From: Planctomycetota bacterium
GTDB lineage: Bacteria; Planctomycetota; Brocadiia; SM23-32; JAKLEA01
Length of the DNA: 64,000 bases
Reading direction: 5' to 3'
Assembly: GCA_022711755.1 (NCBI GenBank)
Contig: JAKLEA010000025.1
Coordinates: forward strand, 25,165 to 89,164
Each line of letters starts with the position of its first letter. Position 1 is the stretch's first letter. The translations under genes and the position numbers were made by a program. Positions 34,344 through 44,349 of this stretch are shown one piece after another. The notes beneath the pieces are model-generated. The model was not told the origin of the DNA, did no database searches, and saw only the letters and a list, made by a program, of their open reading frames with translations.

Positions 34344-37300
34344 CTGGATTCCGTCAACGCCTTGTAGTAGTCCCCTAGCATGTCCTTGTATTTCTCCGGG
34401 GCCTTCTCGGAGAGGCTGTTGACGATCTCCGTCCGCATCTGTTTGGGGAGCGCGGAGCCTGTGTCGCGGTTCACGCTCTTCTGCCGCTCAACGGCGTCCT
34501 TGACCTCGCGCAGATTTCCGAGGACGACCTTCTGCGTCCGGGAGTAGTCCCTCAGCCGTCCCGCCTTCATGTCCTCTTCAGTCTGCCGCATTTCCCCAAT
34601 TGCCTGGGGCAACCCGCCCCTGGGGTAGCGATAGACCTTGAGTCCGTGATCCAGGGATTCGGCTTTGTTGACGATCTCGGCCTGTTTCTGCGCAAGACGG
34701 ACCAACTGTTCCGCGACCTGCGGCGGGGCCGGTCCGCGCAGCCCTTCCTGGCCGTCCCCGCTGGCGCGTCCGCCGCCGGTAGAGCCGCTCACCGGATCCG
34801 TGCTCGTGTCCTGAACGCGCCCTTCCTCGAACGGATCGGGGGTCAACCGCGTGGGTGTGTCGCGTCCGCCCTTGCCGGTTGCCGTCTCCTCGACGAATTG
34901 GCCGCTCGATTTCCCGCTGCGGCCTTCGCCGCTGCGCCCGCCTATCTCCTGCTGGTTGGGGAGCAGGTTGCCGGTTTTGCCCTGGGCGCTCATATTACTG
35001 ATCGGGCCGTCCATCGTTCCCCATCCCGCGCCCTTGTCAATCGAGTCCATCCATCCGCTCGTCACGTCCTCCAGGTCTTCCGTCATGCTTTCTTCAGAAT
35101 CGAGGAGTTCGCCGATCAGGTCCTCAAGCTCGTCCGGCAGATCAACAATCGGAACGTCGTAATCCTGAGTAGGCTCCTCCATGTTCCACTTCTGGAAGTC
35201 CTTGACGTCCATGAGCCACTTTTCCAGGTTCGTCTCAAGCGATTCGGCCAGTTCCAGGCCGGACTGCTCGTGTGGGACGGCCATCTCAACAGTCTTGCGC
35301 GTGAAAGCGTCCTCGGCCAGCTTCACCTCGCACCATATCTCAAAGAGTTCCTTGGCGACGGCGCTGTCCGCGAAGTCCTGCGGCGGGAGTTTGCTGAAGT
35401 CGGTAACCTTCTCCTCGAAATACTTCGCCCACTTCGCTTCCGTCTGCTGCGCTTCTTTTATCGCTGCGAGGTCTGCTTCGGTGAAGTCCTCGACCGGCTT
35501 CTTCTCAAGCGCCCTGGTCGCCTCGAAGGTCTTCTTCTGCTCCTCCTTGTATTCGGCTATTTTCTGGAGGAGTTCCTCGGCGAGCTTCCGCGCGGCATCC
35601 CTGTCAACGGTCTCCCCCCCGATTTCTTCCTTCTTCGCCGCGAGTAGGCTTGCCAGCGCGTCTTCCTCCGCGCCCAGCAGCGCCTTGAGCTTTTCTATGA
35701 TCGTCTTCTGAACGGCCATGAGTTCGCCTGCGGCATTCCTGGTAGCGTCACCCCCGCCGGTCTTTCTCAGCGCGTCCGCCTTCCTCCATGCGTCCTCCAT
35801 CTCGCCGTCTGCCATGCCGGCCAGGACCTGTATCATTGCCGACTTCCGCGCTTCCAGCGCCGCTCCTTTCGCCGATTCGGAAGCGGGCGCGTGTCTCTGC
35901 ACCAGCGCCCGGGTTTCATCCCGGACGCTTGACTGCTCCAGAACCACGGCGGCGCAGCGATCCGCCAGAAGCTCCTGCTTTCCGGCGGCGTCGGTTTCCG
36001 CGCCATCCTTTTCGCTCCACTTCGAGAGGATCAACGCCTTGTCCTGAGCCTCGGTCTGCTTCTTGATGAGCCGTCTGATTCCGGTCTCCAGCGATTCCAT
36101 ATCGGAATCAGAAATCTTCTGGTCGGCCTTGTCCGATGCGATACTCAGGCGATAGACAATTGAGCGCCCGGCGTTCTCGTCCTGCCTTTCAAGGCCATCG
36201 CCCGTCCGAACGCAGTAGAGGATATTCTGCCCAATCTCCAGTCCAAGGGACGCCGGGTCAATCTCAAATGCTTCGGTCAGCGCGCGTCCGCCGGGGGGAA
36301 AGCTGCGGGAGTCGCCCACTCGCCATTGCTTCCCGTCGTCGCTCAACAGTAGCTCGACGGTCCTTACGCCGTAATCATCCGTCGCTCGGGCATGGACAGG
36401 AAACTTCTGGTCCGGCGGAATTGACGCGTCCCTGCCGGGCAGGACGATCTCACAGCGCGGCGGGTTGTCCGGCAGCGCCAGGACGGAGTGAATCAGCGGC
36501 GGGCTGGGCGTTCCGGCTTTGCCGGTCGCCTCGATCTGATATGCGCCGTTGCGTCTCAGTTCGAACCGGCAGGACGCCTCCCTTTCGCCGGCGAGTTCCA
36601 TCAGTATCTCTTCCGCGTTGTCGGTCGCGGGGGCTGAGGCATCGGCTACGTCGGGGGATCCGGGGTCCCCGGCTCCACGCTCTGGAAAGAAACGCCAGAC
36701 TGCAGCGCGAATCGGCGAGTCACTGCGGATTGACAGGCTGACCTTCGTCCCCGTCACGGCCTGGATGTCCCCGCCGCGCCCCTCCTGCTCGATTGGCGGG
36801 AGGCCCAGGTAATCGGGAAACTCGCAGAGAATCTTCAGGGATTCGATGAATGGGCGTGGTTTGACCTTGATCGTATAATTGCGCGAAACTGCGTCTCCGG
36901 CTTCAACGCGATACCGGACGTCCGAGGCCAGCGCGGCGAACTGGAACACAAATGCGCCGCCCTCGAAGGCCATCTTCTCCCTCTTCTCGCCCCTCTGGTC
37001 TTTGAATACGATTGTCGCCTGTTCGGGGATGACGCCGCGGGGCGCAGCCTCGACAAGGAGCGACTCTGCGATCAGGATTTCCGCGTCGCCGGGCGTGATT
37101 TCAAGCCGCGTGTCCGTCAACGGCGGAACGTATTTCCAGGGCATCCAGAACCTTGCCCATGCGTTGCCGAAGGCGCGCGGAAGCAGGATTGCGTAGGCAA
37201 GGAACGTCGCCGATAACACTAGCGCCGCAAGCCCCGGCTTCCTGATCGCTCGCCAGTCGCCCGGATTTCGAGGGCGGATTTCCCGCGCGCGGGCCGCCGC

Positions 37301-37726
37301 CTCGGAAAGCTGCGCGTCGGCAAGGTCGCGTTCCAGCGCGCTGAGTCCGGCCTTGTGAAACTGGACTGCGTTGATAACAGAGTTTTCAAGCCCCGGAATC
37401 AGTTTCTCAGCGCGGGCCGCCACGATTTCATTATTCAGCTTGAGGATAAGCGGCTTCACGACCAGAACTGCCGCGCCGCATGCGAACATGATGACAGAGG
37501 CTGCAAGCGACGAGGTGCGGACCCACGCGGGAAAGCGGGCGACGTTGTCGCCTGCGAACAGGATCAGGCAGACAAGGCCGGATGCCGCCGCAAGAACCAT
37601 GATTCCGCGCAGGCACATTGCCCCCCGCCATCGCCTGCGGAATGAGGCGATCCAGTCCTCCAGCGCCGCGTAATTCTCGGACGGCGTCCCGGGTTTCAGC
37701 GCGTCTTTCGGGGGGATGTCGCTCAC
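34340..37726 (-). CDS. Large DUF4175-like membrane protein, operon copy
   Basis: The 1128-residue protein starts with GTG (37726, GTGA overlap with the gene before). It has helices at about 37-60, 68-90 and 160-180, then extracytoplasmic Ig-like parts (ATDDYGVRTVELLLSDDG near 430). A long alpha-helical, charged region follows from ~530 to 860. A disordered Gly/Ser-rich stretch (~925-1020) precedes the C-terminal domain ending APEKYKDMLGDYYKAL. The same plan and the same PE-Y-x-D-(L/M)-x3-YY-x2-L ending occur in the giant protein at 24405. DUF4175-like proteins accompany MoxR/DUF58/VWA genes in several phyla; their function is not established. Confidence 0.78.
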   Translation of the reverse strand: MSDIPPKDALKPGTPSENYAALEDWIASFRRRWRGAMCLRGIMVLAAASGLVCLILFAGDNVARFPAWVRTSSLAASVIMFACGAAVLVVKPLILKLNNEIVAARAEKLIPGLENSVINAVQFHKAGLSALERDLADAQLSEAAARAREIRPRNPGDWRAIRKPGLAALVLSATFLAYAILLPRAFGNAWARFWMPWKYVPPLTDTRLEITPGDAEILIAESLLVEAAPRGVIPEQATIVFKDQRGEKREKMAFEGGAFVFQFAALASDVRYRVEAGDAVSRNYTIKVKPRPFIESLKILCEFPDYLGLPPIEQEGRGGDIQAVTGTKVSLSIRSDSPIRAAVWRFFPERGAGDPGSPDVADASAPATDNAEEILMELAGEREASCRFELRRNGAYQIEATGKAGTPSPPLIHSVLALPDNPPRCEIVLPGRDASIPPDQKFPVHARATDDYGVRTVELLLSDDGKQWRVGDSRSFPPGGRALTEAFEIDPASLGLEIGQNILYCVRTGDGLERQDENAGRSIVYRLSIASDKADQKISDSDMESLETGIRRLIKKQTEAQDKALILSKWSEKDGAETDAAGKQELLADRCAAVVLEQSSVRDETRALVQRHAPASESAKGAALEARKSAMIQVLAGMADGEMEDAWRKADALRKTGGGDATRNAAGELMAVQKTIIEKLKALLGAEEDALASLLAAKKEEIGGETVDRDAARKLAEELLQKIAEYKEEQKKTFEATRALEKKPVEDFTEADLAAIKEAQQTEAKWAKYFEEKVTDFSKLPPQDFADSAVAKELFEIWCEVKLAEDAFTRKTVEMAVPHEQSGLELAESLETNLEKWLMDVKDFQKWNMEEPTQDYDVPIVDLPDELEDLIGELLDSEESMTEDLEDVTSGWMDSIDKGAGWGTMDGPISNMSAQGKTGNLLPNQQEIGGRSGEGRSGKSSGQFVEETATGKGGRDTPTRLTPDPFEEGRVQDTSTDPVSGSTGGGRASGDGQEGLRGPAPPQVAEQLVRLAQKQAEIVNKAESLDHGLKVYRYPRGGLPQAIGEMRQTEEDMKAGRLRDYSRTQKVVLGNLREVKDAVERQKSVNRDTGSALPKQMRTEIVNSLSEKAPEKYKDMLGDYYKALTESR

Positions 37727-38913
37727 GGCTGGCCCTCCCGCCTGATGATAAGCGAGACTTCAATCTCCAGTTTCGGATTCTCGCCTGTGATTTTCAATCC
37801 GCTCAATTCGCGCGTGGGGTTGATTTTCCTGGCCGGGCTGCTTTCGCCCTTGTAGAAAACGTTTCGGCTCAGGAAAAGCCGCCGGTCAATCTTCCATTCG
37901 GTCTCAACCTTGTGGAAGACGAACACGTCGTATCGCCGGATGAGTTCCGCGCCCGGGAGGGTCGTGTCACCGAGCCGTTCGCTCAGGATCAGCCCACGCA
38001 TTTTTTCCGGCGATCCGGCCCAGTGAACGACTCGCTGAGTTTGAAAGAAGTCACCGACCTGTTTCAGCATCTCTTCAAGGCCCGCCATGTTGACCGGAGC
38101 TAGCGCAGCGGCTTTTCCGCGCGATCCATCCGGTTTCCAGAACTGTAGGAAGAACGACGATTCAGTTTCGACTATCGCGTCGTAGGTTCCATACGGCAGG
38201 TTTGCCGCCGCATAAATTTCGCCCTGTAGCGCAGCCTCAAATATCTGATCCTGCTCGTATTGGAGGAGCCATACCTTCAATATTTTTTCTGGGGACTTGA
38301 TGCGGATGCTTGCGGAGCCGGGCGTTGCCGGCGTCTCCGGTTTCGCGCCGTTGCCTTCAAAGTCAACCGCGCTGACATATGCGAGGTCCTTCAGTTCCTG
38401 CCCGACCTCGCCGGTCTGCTTCCTGACGAGCTTCAGCTTCTGCCTTTCCCCCCCCTCAACCTCTACGTAAAGCGTGGCGGAGATGACGTGCCCGCGAACC
38501 TTGCGCCCGTCAGGATAAAGCAGATCGAGAAAAAACGTCCGGACGGGGTACTTCTCCCCGGTCATGATCTTTTCGTGGAATCCCTCCTCCTTCCATACCC
38601 ACTTTTCCGCCATCTCCTCGCGTTCGACGACTGCGCGAAGGCCGGACAGATCTGCAAGCGGTACAAGCAATCGTTTCTTGCGTTCAATATCGTAGAACAC
38701 AAGCGGGTTTTCTCCGGAGATGGAGATTCCGCCCGTCAGCGTTTCACCGTTCGACATCGTGACCTTGCCGATCAGGGGATGATCCGTCTCCGGCGACTGT
38801 TCTTCATCCGCGACTGCCGGCAGGAGAACGAACGCGAAAAGAGCGATAAACCCGATTATCATCCCGGAAGTCGCAAACGGGGCAGTATTCTCGTTTCTCA
38901 TCCGCCGGTTCAT
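37723..38913 (-). CDS. Secreted protein of unknown function in the MoxR operon
   Basis: This 396-residue protein has an N-terminal signal or anchor helix (GMIIGFIALFAFVLLPAVA), then a beta-rich domain starting LIGKVTMSNGETLTGGISISG that resembles small barrel modules found in Planctomycete secreted proteins. I do not recognise the rest. The ATG at 38913 forms ATGA with the stop of the VWA/GATase-like gene, which fixes the start, and its end overlaps the next gene as GTGA. It probably works in the periplasm alongside the VWA proteins. Confidence 0.6.
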   Translation of the reverse strand: MNRRMRNENTAPFATSGMIIGFIALFAFVLLPAVADEEQSPETDHPLIGKVTMSNGETLTGGISISGENPLVFYDIERKKRLLVPLADLSGLRAVVEREEMAEKWVWKEEGFHEKIMTGEKYPVRTFFLDLLYPDGRKVRGHVISATLYVEVEGGERQKLKLVRKQTGEVGQELKDLAYVSAVDFEGNGAKPETPATPGSASIRIKSPEKILKVWLLQYEQDQIFEAALQGEIYAAANLPYGTYDAIVETESSFFLQFWKPDGSRGKAAALAPVNMAGLEEMLKQVGDFFQTQRVVHWAGSPEKMRGLILSERLGDTTLPGAELIRRYDVFVFHKVETEWKIDRRLFLSRNVFYKGESSPARKINPTRELSGLKITGENPKLEIEVSLIIRREGQP

Positions 38914-41246
38914 ATCAGTTGCTTCCTCTTCCGAAGGACCCATTCGGTCGTAAGGCATCCCATGAACAGGAGGAAAATAGCCGGGCTGTTGTGCAGGTTA
39001 ATCTCTTTCTCGCTGACGGTCTGAGTCTCGCGCGATTCGATCTCCGCCGGAAGGCGTCCGGCCGTCAGGATGGTGAACATCTTCCCTCCGGTGGCCTGGG
39101 CCACGGCTGCAAGCGCGTCCTCGTCCGCGTCAACATTGTCAAATTCGCGGTTCAGACTGCCGACGACGAAATCGAGCCGGACGGTTCCCATCGGTTCTGA
39201 GTCGGGGCGTCCGCCTTCGGCCTTGCCCGGATGGGCGCGGACGACGAGGCTGTATCGCCCCATGCCTTCCGGGATAAACGAGCCGGTGAACTCCCCGCCG
39301 CCAAGCGGCACGTGCTGAAGCGCTAACTCCTGCTTTCGTCTTGCTTCATTCTCTCCTTTTTCGCCTTTCGTTTCATCCTTCCGGGCAACGGATTCCGGCG
39401 GAACGACCTCGGCCCACACCGTTGCGTCGTCGGCGGGGATGTTGTCGCTTGTGCGGACCCGCGCTGTAATATTGACGATCGCGCCGGATTCGTATTCGAG
39501 CTTGTCGGTCCGCGCGGAAACCAGGTTGTCTCCGCCGAATTTGGCGGTGTCGCGGCTTGCGGCCCATCGCGCGGCCTGCCCCCAGAACTTTTCGTATGGG
39601 GACTTTCGCCCCTCGGATTTCAGGTGGAAATACCACTTCCACGTGGTGTTGGCTGCGATTGTCAGCACACGCCCCTTGCCGGACTGGTGGGCGAGGATAA
39701 CGGGCATCTTCCCGCCAGCGCGCCCCGGATGAACTCCCAGAACCGATACCCCCGGCTTCGCCTCCCCTGCCAGATTGCATCCCCCCAGCTTAAGCCCTTC
39801 GGAAGCTTGATCGAAGAGCGCGTCGCAACCCTCAAGTACGGGATGGGCCTTGCCCTCGGGAGTAAGCGACAATGCGAACGACTCCTCGACAAATCGCGAA
39901 TCTCCTTCGCCGGGTCTGAAACCGATCAGGTTTCCCATCGGAGATTCAACCCACTCCCGGCTGAAGGCCCGATTTCCGCCGGTCATGATAAGTCCGCCGC
40001 CCTTTTCCTCCACGAACTGCTTCAGCAGCATCAACTGCCCGTCGTCGAACTCCTCCCGCATGACGTCGCCCAGTACCACGACGTCCAGGGATTCGTATGC
40101 CTTCGCCTCAACCGGCAATCCCCGGCGAAGGTCCACTCCGGACGGGGCGCCCTGAATGTAGAAGACGTCCTTCATAGTCTTCACGACGGAGGTCAGCGTG
40201 ACGTTCGGATCGCCGGCAAGAGTCCGGGAAAGAAATTTGTACTCTGTGCGCAGCGTGCCCTCGACCATGAGTATCCGCAGCCGGGGATCGGTGACGTTGA
40301 CGAGGAAGGCCCTTGAGTTGTCTCCCGCGACGGACTCCCTCTGCAACGGTTCGATCCTTGCCGTCAGTTCCTTCAATCCCGTAGTCGTCGGCAGGTATGG
40401 GATGGTCGCCATCTGGGTCCCGTCATCCGCCTCTAGAGCGACCGGCGCGGAGGCAATCTGCTTCCCGTTTTCTTCAAGCGTCAGGATTGTCTTTCGTTCG
40501 GCCTCCGGGACGGCCTGAAGGTTTCTTCTGAGGATTCGGAACGACATGTTAACCGTATTGTTGACGATACACTCGACGTTCTCCGGCGCGCCCTGAAGGG
40601 ACAGGTTGAAAAACGCGCCCCTGCCCGCCATTCTTGCGCCTAGCATAACGGGATAAACCGGAACGCCGAGTTGCGCAGCGACCTCCGCCGGCGCTCTGCC
40701 TCCGGTAGACACTCCGTCCGTGAGCAACACGATGCCGGCCAGCCCGCCGCCCCCCTCGCGGCCCGTGACGTCCGTCATGGCGTCGCCCATGCGCGTCATC
40801 AGGCCGTCCGCCGGGATGCCGTCCTTCAGTCCGGTCTGATCGAGGGATGAAATCGAATCTGAGAATGCGTAGAGTTTCAAATCCCGTCCGCGCCCGAGCT
40901 GGCGGGCCAGCCCATCCGGCCCGACCAGGATTTCCCTCGCTGCCTCGATGCGGGCGCGGCCCGCGGCGTCGGCGATTGACATGCTTCTTGACACGTCGAG
41001 CAGGACGGCGATCGGCTTGCGGTCGCTGCGGATGCGCCGCCAGGTCAGCGCCGGTTGAAGCAGCGCAAGCCCCAGGAGCAGTATCGCGAGCGCGCGGAAT
41101 GCGGCCATGGGGGCCAGCGAGCGCCGCCCCAGAACATTGCGCTGCCGTCGGTAGGTCCACAACGCGACAATGAGCGCCGCCCCCGCGATCAGGATCGGCA
41201 GAGCGGGATGCCAGCGTCCGTTGAAAACCAGTCTCAGCGCGTTCAT
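38910..41246 (-). CDS. Membrane VWA / class I glutamine amidotransferase-like protein
   Basis: The 778-residue protein has two N-terminal membrane helices (LPILIAGAALIVALW and AFRALAILLLGLALL). A VWA domain follows with an intact MIDAS site (DVSRSMS and TDGVSTGG). Beta-sandwich parts come next, then a GATase1-like fold at ~390-560 (LLKQFVEEKGGGLIMTGG), which lacks an obvious catalytic Cys and is probably a binding module. A C-terminal helix near residue 760 re-enters the membrane. Such proteins follow DUF58 and BatA genes in Planctomycetes. ATGA overlaps connect it to both neighbours. It is probably an envelope-complex component; the ligand is unknown. Confidence 0.8.
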   Translation of the reverse strand: MNALRLVFNGRWHPALPILIAGAALIVALWTYRRQRNVLGRRSLAPMAAFRALAILLLGLALLQPALTWRRIRSDRKPIAVLLDVSRSMSIADAAGRARIEAAREILVGPDGLARQLGRGRDLKLYAFSDSISSLDQTGLKDGIPADGLMTRMGDAMTDVTGREGGGGLAGIVLLTDGVSTGGRAPAEVAAQLGVPVYPVMLGARMAGRGAFFNLSLQGAPENVECIVNNTVNMSFRILRRNLQAVPEAERKTILTLEENGKQIASAPVALEADDGTQMATIPYLPTTTGLKELTARIEPLQRESVAGDNSRAFLVNVTDPRLRILMVEGTLRTEYKFLSRTLAGDPNVTLTSVVKTMKDVFYIQGAPSGVDLRRGLPVEAKAYESLDVVVLGDVMREEFDDGQLMLLKQFVEEKGGGLIMTGGNRAFSREWVESPMGNLIGFRPGEGDSRFVEESFALSLTPEGKAHPVLEGCDALFDQASEGLKLGGCNLAGEAKPGVSVLGVHPGRAGGKMPVILAHQSGKGRVLTIAANTTWKWYFHLKSEGRKSPYEKFWGQAARWAASRDTAKFGGDNLVSARTDKLEYESGAIVNITARVRTSDNIPADDATVWAEVVPPESVARKDETKGEKGENEARRKQELALQHVPLGGGEFTGSFIPEGMGRYSLVVRAHPGKAEGGRPDSEPMGTVRLDFVVGSLNREFDNVDADEDALAAVAQATGGKMFTILTAGRLPAEIESRETQTVSEKEINLHNSPAIFLLFMGCLTTEWVLRKRKQLI

Positions 41247-43405
41247 TTCTTAAGAACAACGTTAGCGACGTAACACTCGGCCGCGGCGAACAACAGCGCG
41301 GCGGCCAGCAACCAGTCCCAGAGGGGAAGCCCTTCGCGCTTCCGGCGCGCGGTTTCCGCAACATCAATCCCGCTGCGAACAATGCGGCAGTTCGGAGCAG
41401 CCTTTGTGATCGCGGCAATATCCGCGCGGCGGAGATCGCTTTCTGCGGGATCAACGTTTGCCGCAATGTGTCGCTCTATGTTCCGCCCCGCTACACGCAG
41501 CGTGGCAGTGTAGAAACCCGGCATCGGAAGGGCGGGAAATTCGGCGAAGATCGCGCCGCCCGTTCTCTCCCCCTTCGCTTCGAGGCGTTCCCCCGGCGGG
41601 CCTTCAATCGCAATCGCCTCACCCGCGTAGGAGTCAAGCAGCGCGCCCTCCTCGCTGTTCTGGGCCAAACAAATCCGTGCCGGAACCCCGACCGTCACTG
41701 AGTTCTCGGCGGCCTGCGAGGATGACAGATACTGAACCGTCTGCATGATCATGGGGAGGAAGATCGGTTTCAGCGGGAGATTATCCCATGCCGTGTCCGC
41801 GCTCCCCGCGTAGAGCAATACCTTCCCCTCTCCGAGCGATTTCTCCGCCAGTATCGGATCGCCCCCGGACAGCGCCATCAGCGTGGCGTTTCTTTCCGAC
41901 TGGGGTACCGTCAGGATCATGTGGCGGTAGTAATGCAGTCTGCCGAAATCAACCTCGCCGGCGTACCCGCCGAAGATAGGATGTCCCGTCTTTACCGAGC
42001 CTATTATCTCGAAAGCGTTTTCTGCGGCATCCGGCCGGTTCTCGCCGCCGGTCCGAGCCGGACCGATCTGGGCGGGCAGCATCGTCTGGTCGGATTCCGC
42101 AGGACCGAGAAGCATATTGTAGACCGCCGGGCTTGCCTGATCGCCCAGGAAAATGAAGACTCCGCCCCCAGCCCGGGCGTAATCCCGCAGCGCTCCAGCC
42201 AGCGCAGGACTCGGACCCGGCACATTTACCATGAATACGACCGCGTAATCGGACAATGTTTTGATTCTTTCTGCGTCTGCTACGGAGACCTTGACCGGCT
42301 CGATGCGCCCGATGCCCTGGATGCCGCCCGACCGCAGCGCGGCCTCCAGGAAGAAGCACTCGTCCAGATATGAAACGGGGGACGGTGAGCCGTTTATCAG
42401 GAGGACCTTCAGCTTCTCCCTGAATCGAAGCGGCAGGAAGTGGCTGTTATCGGCGTCCAGCGCATCCGGGCCAAGCTTCGCCTCAAGCAGCAGCCATTCC
42501 TTTCCGGTCTGACGTGTCAGCGTCATGGGATAAGTCATGGCCGCGCCCGGTCCAGCTTCAACGGGGCATGACGAGAGGACTTCCTCTCCGGATTTCAGCG
42601 CCAGACTGTTTCGCGCCGTTGCGTCTGAGAAGTTTCTTATCATCGCGTCAACGCGGATCGGCTCTCCCTCCCGAGTTGAGCGGGGAGGAACAGCCAGCCC
42701 GGTCGCCGCCAGGTTCGGTTCCATTGCATCGCCTGCGTCAAGGATAACAGTCGGAACCGTGCGTGGTATTTCGGCGAGTGTTTTAACCGCGTCTTCCGGC
42801 CATGCGATGCTCTGCATGTCGCTGATGACGTAGAGTTCCCGCATGGGATTTCCCGCGCGGTTGAGAACGTCGCGCGCGCGCGCGGCGGCTTCCGCGAGAT
42901 CGGCCCTGGAACATGATGCTCGAATCCCGCGCAGGTTCAGGCGGATTTTCTCAAGATCGGTCGCAAATGCGGCCTCCGACTTCGAAGCTTCGGACGCGAG
43001 AATGACCGAGACTTCGTCCTGTGGTTTGAGCGTTGAGACAATCTCGAGCGCGGCGCTCACGCCCCGCTCGAACGCCGACTTGCCGGAACTGAGCGCCCTC
43101 ATGCTGCACGAATCATCAATGACGATGACAACGCTTGCATGACCCGTTCCGGCGAAGACGGCGCTCTTGAATACCGGCCGCGCCAACGCGAAAACAAGCG
43201 CCGCAATCAGAAGCATACGGAGAGCGAGCAGTAATAGTTCCTCAAGCCTGCGTCTGCGCATGATTTTCTGGTCAATCATGCGCAGGAAGCGAAGCGTGCC
43301 GAACGGGATTTCGGCCAGCCGCCGCCTGAAAAGCAGGTGGATGATGACCGGCGCGGCAAGCGCGGCCAGTCCGATTAGGAACATTGTTTGTCCGAATGCG
43401 AACAT
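41243..43405 (-). CDS. BatA-type membrane VWA protein
   Basis: This 720-residue protein begins with the BatA N-terminal double-helix domain (MFLIGLAALAAPVIIHLLFRRR, then LEELLLLALRMLLIAALVFALARP). A VWA domain with MIDAS DDSCS follows, and then a beta-rich outside part with a GATase-like section (ALRDYARAGGGVFIFLGD). A last hydrophobic helix (WLLAAALLFAAAECYV) lies at the C-terminus. It belongs with the Bat (Bacteroides aerotolerance)-like systems. It starts 16 bp after the DUF58 gene and overlaps the next VWA gene by ATGA. Confidence 0.85.
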   Translation of the reverse strand: MFAFGQTMFLIGLAALAAPVIIHLLFRRRLAEIPFGTLRFLRMIDQKIMRRRRLEELLLLALRMLLIAALVFALARPVFKSAVFAGTGHASVVIVIDDSCSMRALSSGKSAFERGVSAALEIVSTLKPQDEVSVILASEASKSEAAFATDLEKIRLNLRGIRASCSRADLAEAAARARDVLNRAGNPMRELYVISDMQSIAWPEDAVKTLAEIPRTVPTVILDAGDAMEPNLAATGLAVPPRSTREGEPIRVDAMIRNFSDATARNSLALKSGEEVLSSCPVEAGPGAAMTYPMTLTRQTGKEWLLLEAKLGPDALDADNSHFLPLRFREKLKVLLINGSPSPVSYLDECFFLEAALRSGGIQGIGRIEPVKVSVADAERIKTLSDYAVVFMVNVPGPSPALAGALRDYARAGGGVFIFLGDQASPAVYNMLLGPAESDQTMLPAQIGPARTGGENRPDAAENAFEIIGSVKTGHPIFGGYAGEVDFGRLHYYRHMILTVPQSERNATLMALSGGDPILAEKSLGEGKVLLYAGSADTAWDNLPLKPIFLPMIMQTVQYLSSSQAAENSVTVGVPARICLAQNSEEGALLDSYAGEAIAIEGPPGERLEAKGERTGGAIFAEFPALPMPGFYTATLRVAGRNIERHIAANVDPAESDLRRADIAAITKAAPNCRIVRSGIDVAETARRKREGLPLWDWLLAAALLFAAAECYVANVVLKK

Positions 43406-43421
43406 CTCGGTTCGTCGCGGC

Positions 43422-44324
43422 TCAACGGGCCGCCAGCGTCCGGCGGCTCAGATACGCCGCCAGCATGAACTCGTAGGGCATGGATGTATTGACAAACTGG
43501 TAGTCAATGCGGCTGGCCGAACACTCGCGTTTAAGCTTCGCCGTGAAGTCCTCGACCTGTTTCAGGTAGGCCTCCCGGATTGCGCGGGGCATCACCTGCA
43601 TCCTTTCCCCGGTCTCCAGGTCCCTGAAACTGACCAGCCCGTCGAAGGGGAATTCAAGCTCGGCGGGATCGAAAAGGTTAAAGACGATCATCTCATGCTT
43701 GTCGTGGCGGAAATGGCGGAGGGCCTTCATCACCGCGTCCGTGTCGTCGTAAAGGTCGGAAATCAGAACGATCAGCCCCCGGCGCTTGATCGTGTTGGCC
43801 ACGGCGTGAAGCGTTCCGGCCATGCCGGTGCGCCCGGATGGTTTTGAAGATTGCAGCGCGTCAAGAATGCGTTTCAAGTGCGCCGGGGAGCTTCTGGGCA
43901 GCACGCGCTCCCGCACGGCGTCATCAAACAGGACAAGCCCGACGCTGTCGCGCTGCCGGACCATCAGGTACGACAGCGCCGCCGCCAGGAAACATCCGTA
44001 ATCGAATTTGCTCATCCCCTTCGACGCATAGGCCATCGAGCCGCTGGCGTCCAGAAGGATGTTGCAGACGAGATTCGTCTCCTCCTGGTATTGCTTGACG
44101 TAGCGCTTGTCGTTGCGGGCGAAGACCTTCCAGTCGAAATGCTTGAGGTCGTCCCCGGGGACGTATTCCCGGTATTCGGCGAACTCGATGCTGTAGCCGT
44201 GCAGCGGACTGCGGTGAAGCCCGCTGATGTATCCCTCAACGACGCTGCGGGCGACGAGGTTCAGGTTGGCGAACCGGCTGTACGCCTGTGGATCGTAATA
44301 CTTCGTCCCGGATGCCTTAGCCAT
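43422..44324 (-). CDS. DUF58 domain protein
   Basis: The 300-residue protein has the DUF58 signature: GYSIEFAEYREYVPGDDLKHFDWKVFAR in the first third, then a VWA-like domain with MIDAS DASGSM and a later SDLYDD. DUF58 proteins sit next to MoxR ATPases and are thought to be their partners in assembling or activating cofactor or envelope complexes. The gap to moxR upstream is 25 bp and contains a run of ten C on the coding strand, with no Shine-Dalgarno motif, so translation may depend on the upstream gene. Confidence 0.92.
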   Translation of the reverse strand: MAKASGTKYYDPQAYSRFANLNLVARSVVEGYISGLHRSPLHGYSIEFAEYREYVPGDDLKHFDWKVFARNDKRYVKQYQEETNLVCNILLDASGSMAYASKGMSKFDYGCFLAAALSYLMVRQRDSVGLVLFDDAVRERVLPRSSPAHLKRILDALQSSKPSGRTGMAGTLHAVANTIKRRGLIVLISDLYDDTDAVMKALRHFRHDKHEMIVFNLFDPAELEFPFDGLVSFRDLETGERMQVMPRAIREAYLKQVEDFTAKLKRECSASRIDYQFVNTSMPYEFMLAAYLSRRTLAAR

Positions 44325-44331
44325 GGATTGA

Positions 44332-44341
44332 GGGGGGGGGG
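44332..44341. repeat. Ten-base G/C homopolymer before the DUF58 start
   Basis: Ten G on the plus strand (C on the coding strand) end eight bases before the DUF58 ATG. Such tracts can change length by slippage and are also error-prone in assembly. It replaces the expected ribosome binding site. Confidence 0.7.
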
Positions 44342-44349
44342 ATTGGGGA

